From Planctomycetes bacterium RBG_16_43_13 (GTDB taxonomy: Bacteria > Planctomycetota > MHYJ01), in contig MHYJ01000045.1 of NCBI GenBank assembly GCA_001828445.1, positions 1 to 11,455 of the forward strand: a stretch of 11,455 nt of DNA. The letters are read 5' to 3'. Under the pieces are notes generated by a model, which was not told the origin of the DNA, did no database searches, and saw only the letters and a program-made list of their open reading frames with translations. Below are positions 6,223 through 11,455 of this stretch, piece by piece (within the stretch, counting starts at the first letter, position 1; every line of letters begins with the position of its first letter). The translations under genes and the position numbers were made by a program.

Positions 6223-7149
6223 TTGGATGGGTACACCCTACTCAGAGAACTCAGGGTATTATTGGGTGAGCCGTCAAACGGGTCATTCTTAGACGATCGG
6301 ACATCATACGATTGCCTATATGAGGCGGCTAAAGAGTTATGTCAGAGGACACGTGCGCTAACTTCCGCTCAGACGATAACTACAGTTGCCGAGCAGACGA
6401 CATACAATCTTAATCCCGATTTCCTATCACTATATTTATCGGACGACGAGAATGATTATGTCATAAAATACAATGACGGTTCATCCAATACGTTTCTAAG
6501 GCACAGGGATTATGATGGAATAATCATTGGCGATAACATTACATCCCAATCTGTCCCTGATAGCTTTACCATTATAGACGCTTCAGTCATATCTCAGCTT
6601 TCAGGTACAAGTACATCTACGGCAGCGGCAAGTAATGGCGAGGCGACATTAACCGATTCGTCTGCCAATTTCATAAATGTTGCAGCAGGTGATTACGTTC
6701 ATAACATTACAGACGGCAGTCATGGGGTCGTGGTATCAAAAACCTCTAACACAGTCCTTGTCTGTGCGTTATTCGATGGTACAAATAATGACTGGACATC
6801 GGCAGATTCGTATATTATCACATTTAATGGCAGGTTTGCCCTACTCCTTGATCCTCCTCCGTCTACGGCAGGTTATACGATTACAGTTAATTATATCCAA
6901 ATGCCGACACCTGTGTATTCGCCATATAAATCCTATCGCTTTGCACCGGACTATAAAGAAGCACTTATCTACTATGCGGCATTCAAGTACAAGTACCGTG
7001 ATCGTGAACCCGACTTTGGCGATAGATTATGGAAACATTTCGATGCACGAGTCAGAAGTATTACCAGGAATACCAGGCAGGCTAAAGTCCAGGGTGGGTA
7101 CAGGGTAAACTTTATCAAGCCTGCAAACCGTTCAGGAACGAGGAGATGA
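6223..7149 (+). CDS. Head-tail adaptor-like protein with inserted beta domain
   Basis: This 308-residue protein starts at TTG 6223, which is the codon right after the previous gene's stop. AGGAGA at 6208-6213 is well placed nine bases upstream, and no in-frame ATG lies near. The N-terminus (DGYTLLRELRVLLGEPSNGS) and helix (SYDCLYEAAKELCQRTRAL) are like the beginnings of phage adaptor or connector proteins that sit under the portal. The C-terminal helical segment (PDYKEALIYYAAFKYKYRDR followed by DRLWKHFDARVRSITRNTR) is also typical. In between, about residues 127-199, is a beta-rich stretch (ATLTDSSANFINVAAGDYVH and on to GTNNDWTSADSYII) that looks like an inserted domain, as found in various phage tail proteins. 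Start choice matters: the true start could differ, but the helix-turn begins at once after TTG. Confidence 0.75.
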   Translation: MDGYTLLRELRVLLGEPSNGSFLDDRTSYDCLYEAAKELCQRTRALTSAQTITTVAEQTTYNLNPDFLSLYLSDDENDYVIKYNDGSSNTFLRHRDYDGIIIGDNITSQSVPDSFTIIDASVISQLSGTSTSTAAASNGEATLTDSSANFINVAAGDYVHNITDGSHGVVVSKTSNTVLVCALFDGTNNDWTSADSYIITFNGRFALLLDPPPSTAGYTITVNYIQMPTPVYSPYKSYRFAPDYKEALIYYAAFKYKYRDREPDFGDRLWKHFDARVRSITRNTRQAKVQGGYRVNFIKPANRSGTRR

Positions 7150-7150
7150 T

Positions 7151-10100
7151 GTGGCTGACAAAGAACGTAATCCCGTTCCCATACCAATAACCGGTAGATG
7201 GCGAACGAGTGTAGACGGTACGCAGTTATCTGAAGGCGATTTCCAGGTACTTTCCAATATGCGTTATACCAATGCAGGCATCCGGTCTGTATCGGGCATG
7301 ACGAAGATTAACCCTTCTACGGCACTTACATATCCGTTAATACGTGCAGCGTATCATTTTGTAAAAGATGAGCCCTTGGAATCTCATCTGCTTGTCCAGT
7401 CATGGAATACCGGCGAGACGGCCTCCAAAATATACCGGAATGATACGACTATTCCCTCTCAGGGAGATTTTAATGCCACAGCGTTATATACGGAAAGCTC
7501 CGGTGCGGGTATCGGTACGTTCTCCAATGCCCCTGATGGATGCGTGGCCTATTGTAACGGCAAAGAATCTTTAATCTGGGGTGGTAATGAATACCGTTGC
7601 GGGGCGTTCTATAACTTTAATCCCGATAACTCGTTTATTTATAATTATACCGAGGCGGCAAGTAATACCTTACAGACTACCGGGAATACGGCGTTATTAA
7701 AAAGGGTGTCGGCTACACTTGATAGTAACACCATGCTACTACTTCCTTTCGATGGAAACTTTACTGACTTATCACCAACAACCCCTCATACTGTCACCGG
7801 CAACGGCAGTATTGCCACAGATACAGGGACTAAGAAATTTGGTACAGCATCATGTAAATTTGCTACTGGAGGTGGACAATATTTAACTATCCCTGCTGAT
7901 GCAGATTTTATTCTTGCAGATGGTACATGGTCAATAGATTTCTGGGCATATTTTACCGATGTCGGAAGCACTCAGGCTATTTACTATCAAGAAACAGATT
8001 TGGATACCTATGTTGCCATTTTCCTTGTTGGAGGAACCAGCGGAAGTATTCGCTTTGAGATAGTAAATGATAATCCTGTTCCTTTAGTAGTATTGAATAC
8101 CCCTGGAGAATTGGTAATTAACCAGTGGTATCATATAGAAATAGTAGAAAACGGAAATGATTATTATATTTTCGTTAATGGAGTCCAGCGAGCTTATTTG
8201 TCTGATACAGACAGGACTATTGCCGGTGGTTATACAGGCTCGGTTTATATCGGCAGAGATCCGCAGGTAACAGGATATGATTTAGGTATTACATCCAACG
8301 CTTGGCTTGATGAATTCCGTGTTTCAAACAATACAAGGCATACGGCAAACTTTCTGCCGCCTCAAGGTGCGTATGGCAATAACACTATAACGTATGCCTA
8401 TATTGGTTCTACAAGGCCGATAGCAGGTATAAAGTTTTATGTAAAGACTGCTAATACTACAGCATCATCCGTTACTGCATCTTACTGGTCTGGTGCATCA
8501 TGGATTACAGTGGGAAGCATTGTAGATGGCACGGCGGCAAGCGGTAAGACTCTTGCGCAAACAGGGAGTTTGACATTTACTTCAACCGTATCAACTGCAA
8601 AGCCTAAAATACTTTATAACATTGCCGCATACTGGTATCTTGTAGCATGGACAAGCATAGACCAGAACACAGAAATCTATTACGTTACCCTTGACACCCC
8701 TATGCAGCCTATTGTTGATATATGGGATGGGATAAAAAAGCAGGTTTACGCCTTCTATAAATATGTTGGCACTACTTACACGGATCATATCTTTAATGTT
8801 ATTGATGACTCATATATAGATGCTGACCCAACTACTTATGTTGAATTAGATTCCCTTGCGACATCGAGTCATGTTTTAGCGGGTTTTACAGAGCCTATGA
8901 TGGGAATACAATTACTTCTTGTCCCTGGCCATGTAAATACTGTAATCAATACTCTTATAACAGTGTCTTACTGGAACGGTGCATCATGGGTATCTGTTGG
9001 CACGGTAGATGATGGTACAAAGGGTACATCTCAGAGCTTAAATAAAAGCGGAATAGACTCATGGAATACCCCAACTTATGGTAGTGAACAGAAATGGTAT
9101 GATTTAAGTCGCGGGCCTCAAACACCTCAAACGCTTCAAACCGGAATTTATAAGCCTGAAGGAAGATATTTCGAGGTCTCTCCTTCCAAAGTATCTGATT
9201 TTAATCAAATAGCACCTCTTTATTTTTATAAAATTAATTTTAGTCAGGCATTATCGGGGGACGTGCAGTTATATCATGTCAGCGGTATCCCTGCCCCGAA
9301 ACAAATATCTAATTACAAGTTTCCCCTTAATTTTCATAACCGCCTCTGGCTATGCTCAGATCAGTCAGGACAACGCAATAAAATTACTCCATCATCCATG
9401 AATACTGTAAGCATATTTAACGGCTTAGATACGGCAAATTTCTTCCTTGGTGACAATGCAGACATTATCGTCGGGGGATCGCTTTATACAAGGTACGGCT
9501 CGTCATTGTACGAAAACCTGATACTATGCAAGGAAGGCGAAACCTGGCTTATTGACGGTACATCCCTGAATACTTATGCACTGTATAAGATTTCAGATCA
9601 GTACGGTTGTGTTGCAAAGGACACGTTCCAGATTTGCAGTATCGGATTCGAGATTGCTCAAGGCATAAATAAACATGTAGCAATCTGGCAGGCGGCAGGA
9701 GCCATCGTTATATTTGATGGATCAAGTGTTATGCCAATACATTTGGATATTGAAAACGTCTTTGACCCAACGAGTTCGTTGACAATAAACACAGCCATGA
9801 TACATAAGTCATCGTCATTCTACGATGAAGTAAAAAGAGAGTATCATTGGTTATGGGCTTCAGGGTCTAATATAACATTAAATAAGGAGTATGCATTTGA
9901 TCTGCTCAGGCGTAAATGGTTTGATATAGACAGAGGGTCAGGCAAGTACCTTCAGTTAGGCGTCTCCGTGACTGACAGTAACGCTTACAAATACGTCTAC
10001 GGAGCTATTGATGCCGGATATTTAGAGCGGTTAGAGTATGGCACGACATTCGATGGCAACAATATTGTCTCGCAATTTCGGACACCGGATATACCACTTG

Positions 10101-10402
10101 GCGGCTGGAATAACGAGGTAATATTACGTAATATCAGGTTGATTGCTAAGTCCAAAGGAACGACCACTAACAGCGTAGTTATGACTCATTACGGCGATAT
10201 GGCAGTATCAGGGACGAGTATAGGTAATTATTCTGTGACCGACACGACACGGAGAGTGGTAAATAATACAAAGTCAATTAATACCGGGCCACATACATTC
10301 CACAGTTTCGCTTGCAGTATGACAACCAGCAATGAGAATATAGGGTTTGAACCTATTGGGTTAGAAGTATTCTGGAAACACATTAGAGAAAAGATTTTAT
10401 AA
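7151..10402 (+). CDS. Large tail protein (nozzle-like) with LamG domain and duplicated domains
   Basis: This 1083-residue protein starts at GTG 7151 with GAGGAG at 7140-7145, one base after the adaptor stop. The N-terminus (NPVPIPITGRWRTSVDGTQL, then GDFQVLSNMRYTNAG) is typical of large phage tail proteins. Residues 193-405 are a LamG/concanavalin-like domain: LLLPFDGNFTDLSP, GQYLTIPADADF, GTWSIDFWAYF, QWYHIEIVENGNDYYIFVNG, VYIGRDP and WLDEFRVSN are its hallmark strands. Two related segments, about 413-476 and 572-640, share SYW-x-GASW-x-x-VG and DGT. The C-terminal third (ENLILCKEGETWLIDG, AIWQAAGAIVIFDGSS, FDLLRRKWFDIDR) looks beta-propeller-like, as in tail nozzle proteins. The role is probably in the tail tip, with LamG binding sugars or a receptor on the host. 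The LamG section looks more AT-rich and may be an insertion. Nozzle identity is an inference. Confidence 0.7.
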   Translation: MADKERNPVPIPITGRWRTSVDGTQLSEGDFQVLSNMRYTNAGIRSVSGMTKINPSTALTYPLIRAAYHFVKDEPLESHLLVQSWNTGETASKIYRNDTTIPSQGDFNATALYTESSGAGIGTFSNAPDGCVAYCNGKESLIWGGNEYRCGAFYNFNPDNSFIYNYTEAASNTLQTTGNTALLKRVSATLDSNTMLLLPFDGNFTDLSPTTPHTVTGNGSIATDTGTKKFGTASCKFATGGGQYLTIPADADFILADGTWSIDFWAYFTDVGSTQAIYYQETDLDTYVAIFLVGGTSGSIRFEIVNDNPVPLVVLNTPGELVINQWYHIEIVENGNDYYIFVNGVQRAYLSDTDRTIAGGYTGSVYIGRDPQVTGYDLGITSNAWLDEFRVSNNTRHTANFLPPQGAYGNNTITYAYIGSTRPIAGIKFYVKTANTTASSVTASYWSGASWITVGSIVDGTAASGKTLAQTGSLTFTSTVSTAKPKILYNIAAYWYLVAWTSIDQNTEIYYVTLDTPMQPIVDIWDGIKKQVYAFYKYVGTTYTDHIFNVIDDSYIDADPTTYVELDSLATSSHVLAGFTEPMMGIQLLLVPGHVNTVINTLITVSYWNGASWVSVGTVDDGTKGTSQSLNKSGIDSWNTPTYGSEQKWYDLSRGPQTPQTLQTGIYKPEGRYFEVSPSKVSDFNQIAPLYFYKINFSQALSGDVQLYHVSGIPAPKQISNYKFPLNFHNRLWLCSDQSGQRNKITPSSMNTVSIFNGLDTANFFLGDNADIIVGGSLYTRYGSSLYENLILCKEGETWLIDGTSLNTYALYKISDQYGCVAKDTFQICSIGFEIAQGINKHVAIWQAAGAIVIFDGSSVMPIHLDIENVFDPTSSLTINTAMIHKSSSFYDEVKREYHWLWASGSNITLNKEYAFDLLRRKWFDIDRGSGKYLQLGVSVTDSNAYKYVYGAIDAGYLERLEYGTTFDGNNIVSQFRTPDIPLGGWNNEVILRNIRLIAKSKGTTTNSVVMTHYGDMAVSGTSIGNYSVTDTTRRVVNNTKSINTGPHTFHSFACSMTTSNENIGFEPIGLEVFWKHIREKIL
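8480..8989 (+). repeat. Two copies of a 24-base motif 486 bases apart in the tail gene
   Basis: Bases 8480-8503 and 8966-8989 agree at 21 of 24 positions and encode SYW-x-GASW in both. They mark two related protein domains 162 residues apart (around residues 445 and 607). The DNA-level match suggests duplication of a domain inside the tail gene, or shared codon bias; the wider copies have diverged. Confidence 0.6.
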
Positions 10403-10414
10403 GGAGGATGTATC

Positions 10415-11155
10415 ATGCCATCTCAAGCTCTCGATCCCTATTATTATCAATCACGGCTACGGGAATTACAAGGACAGAAGGAACTCACTACCGGCAGGGG
10501 GCTGACTCAACCTGAAACAGAGGCAATACTTAATGCGGAATTATCGCAGAGATATAACGCTGAAATCAGCCGTCGGCAGATTGCGAATCAGGAGAAGATA
10601 CAGGAAAAACAAATAAAAATGCAGGAGGATGCTACCAAATCAGCGAATCAGGCTGCAATGGTCAGCGGTGTCGGACAACTGGCACTGGGCGGTGCATCTA
10701 CGTATGGCTTAGGCGTCCAGCAGGGATGGTGGGGTGCTGGTGCTGCTACTGCTCCGGCTGCTACAACAACCGGTGCGGGTGCCGGTGCGGGTGCCGCGGG
10801 AGGCACAGCGGCTGGTGGCGGTGCAGGTGCCGGTGCAGGTGGCGGTGCGGGTGCCGGAGGCATGGGCGCAGCAAGTATCATAGGACTCATCCTTGCCTCA
10901 GCAGTGTTTGCCGCCGGCCATACAGAGTTAGCACGGAAAGACGATACATGGTATGGATCAACAGTTGCCGCAGGTACTCCATGGAAAGATCAGAAGATGG
11001 GGCAATGGGGTGGGTTCCTCAATGTTGCCACAGCACCTTTTTTTCCTGAGATGCTTACTTGGGGGATGATCATGAAGACTGGTACTGGTAAAAAGGTCAT
11101 TGACGAAATTAACAGAGTTGGAGATAAATGGGGCTTACCTGGATTTGGTCAATAG
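10415..11155 (+). CDS. Gly/Ala-rich probable internal virion or ejection protein
   Basis: This 246-residue protein has AAGGAGG at 10401-10407, overlapping the previous stop, and ATG 10415. Residues 1-75 are polar and helical with a probable coiled coil (AELSQRYNAEISRRQIANQE and following Lys/Glu/Gln-rich residues). Residues 81-106 are small-residue rich. Residues 107-153 are a Gly/Ala repeat (GAGAGAGAAGG and similar). Residues about 152-167 (AASIIGLILASAVFAA) form a hydrophobic segment long enough to cross or enter a membrane. The C-terminus is aromatic (MGQWGGFLNVATAPFFPEML) and ends in LPGFGQ. This combination of coiled coil, flexible small-residue linker and amphipathic/hydrophobic helix resembles short-tailed-phage internal proteins ejected with DNA into the cell envelope, but that is inference from features and position after the tail gene. 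No lytic enzyme motif is seen. Confidence 0.65.
   Translation: MPSQALDPYYYQSRLRELQGQKELTTGRGLTQPETEAILNAELSQRYNAEISRRQIANQEKIQEKQIKMQEDATKSANQAAMVSGVGQLALGGASTYGLGVQQGWWGAGAATAPAATTTGAGAGAGAAGGTAAGGGAGAGAGGGAGAGGMGAASIIGLILASAVFAAGHTELARKDDTWYGSTVAAGTPWKDQKMGQWGGFLNVATAPFFPEMLTWGMIMKTGTGKKVIDEINRVGDKWGLPGFGQ
10772..10855 (+). repeat. Degenerate 12-base tandem repeat encoding Gly-Ala
   Basis: The unit GGTGC(G/A)GGTGCC occurs at 10772-10783, 10784-10795, 10820-10831 and 10844-10855, with a variant at 10832-10843. All are in frame and encode Gly-Ala-Gly-Ala. Such runs can expand or shrink by slippage in whole-unit steps, so length may vary between relatives. Confidence 0.7.
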
Positions 11156-11164
11156 GAGGACATT

Positions 11165-11455
11165 ATGGGGACATTCTTAGAAGCACTCGGCAGATCGCAA
11201 GCAGTCAGCACTACTATATCGGGCGTCCAGACTATGCAGCAGAATAACCTTGCTATACAGAACGCCAAAACAACGCAGGCTATTAACGAGCATCAGTATA
11301 AGAAATTAAAGGAAGAGGAAGAAGCTGGGAACAGGCTGCATCCTATGGATCCCATAATGGGCGGGTTAACTCCATCGGTTCGGCAATTCTGGACAGAAAC
11401 ACTGGGGCCTACGTACTTCCAGAAAGGTGCAAGCGGGGGGACGTATGTCAGGCAA
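11165..11455 (+). CDS. Start of a downstream virion-operon gene (partial at 3' end)
   Basis: ATG 11165 follows AGGAGG at 11154-11159, which overlaps the previous stop TAG, with five bases of spacing. The frame stays open for 97 codons to the window edge. The visible N-terminus is MGTFLEALGRSQAVSTTISG followed by VQTMQQNNLAIQNAKTTQAI, a Gln/Asn-rich helical run. A charged KKLKEEEEAGN stretch comes next, then a Pro/Gly/Met-rich part (HPMDPIMGGLTPSVRQFWTE). The style matches the N-terminus of the preceding gene, so it is likely another internal or ejection-type virion protein, but too little is visible to name it. Confidence 0.7.
   Translation, partial: MGTFLEALGRSQAVSTTISGVQTMQQNNLAIQNAKTTQAINEHQYKKLKEEEEAGNRLHPMDPIMGGLTPSVRQFWTETLGPTYFQKGASGGTYVRQ

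Noticed and set aside
6677..7108. 143-residue alternative + frame inside the adaptor gene
   Set aside because: It is fully nested in the adaptor coding frame, whose protein shows recognisable helices; the alternative has no supported start or known motif.
10648..10890. 80-residue Pro/Ala-rich - strand frame and the 107-residue Cys/Arg-rich + frame at 10726-11049
   Set aside because: Both are out-of-frame or antisense readings of the GC-rich Gly/Ala repeat, which keeps alternative frames open by composition.
1..11455. CRISPR array, tRNA or rRNA genes, transposon ends, defence cassette
   Set aside because: No spaced direct repeats, cloverleaf-like sequences or terminal inverted repeats were seen. 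No protein resembles a known or suspected defence system; apart from the endonuclease, the genes read as virion or assembly proteins.

Overview
The window looks like part of the late structural (morphogenesis) region of a tailed, double-stranded DNA bacteriophage or prophage (Caudoviricetes). Every gene I can support is on the + strand. They are tightly packed, and most have a strong Shine-Dalgarno sequence (AAAGGAGG or a close variant). The gene order is the classic head-to-tail one. I see no bacterial housekeeping genes, tRNAs, rRNAs, integrase or CRISPR. The host cannot be read from the sequence. The strong ribosome binding sites, frequent AGG (Arg) and ATA (Ile) codons and moderate base composition do not settle it, and the genes resemble those of uncultivated, metagenomic phages.

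Layout: 2-370 is the C-terminus of a portal-like protein cut by the window edge. 374-667 is a small coiled-coil protein. 717-1475 is a probable scaffolding protein. 1488-1841 is a small zinc-ribbon protein. 1878-2666 is a probable head decoration or virion protein. 2683-3609 is the major capsid protein (Mu gpT-like, HK97 fold). 3699-4616 is an AT-rich LAGLIDADG homing-endonuclease gene with its own candidate promoter and extra zinc-finger and helix-turn-helix DNA-binding modules; it interrupts the structural cluster. After a strong hairpin at 4621-4654 comes a beta-helix virion protein (4683-5630), then a hairpin resembling an intrinsic terminator (5643-5675). Next are a 177-residue charged protein (5689-6222), a head-tail adaptor-like protein (6223-7149, TTG start), a 1083-residue tail protein with a LamG lectin-like insert and two related repeats (7151-10402), a Gly/Ala-rich probable internal or ejection protein (10415-11155), and the start of another gene (11165 to the window end).

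How they work together (inference from family and order): the portal nucleates procapsid assembly, the scaffold directs capsid protein polymerisation, the decoration and beta-helix proteins coat the shell, and the adaptor joins portal to tail. The large LamG protein probably forms or decorates the tail nozzle or receptor-contact zone. The last two genes sit where short-tailed phages often carry internal or ejection proteins. An adaptor followed directly by a nozzle-like protein, with no tape-measure or sheath gene here, favours a short-tailed (podovirus-like) particle. That is not proven, because the window is only a fragment.

I found no undescribed defence system. The items most worth following are the modular homing endonuclease next to the capsid gene, the hairpin with Shine-Dalgarno complementarity downstream of it, the zinc-ribbon protein inside the head operon, and the LamG insert and repeat structure of the tail protein.
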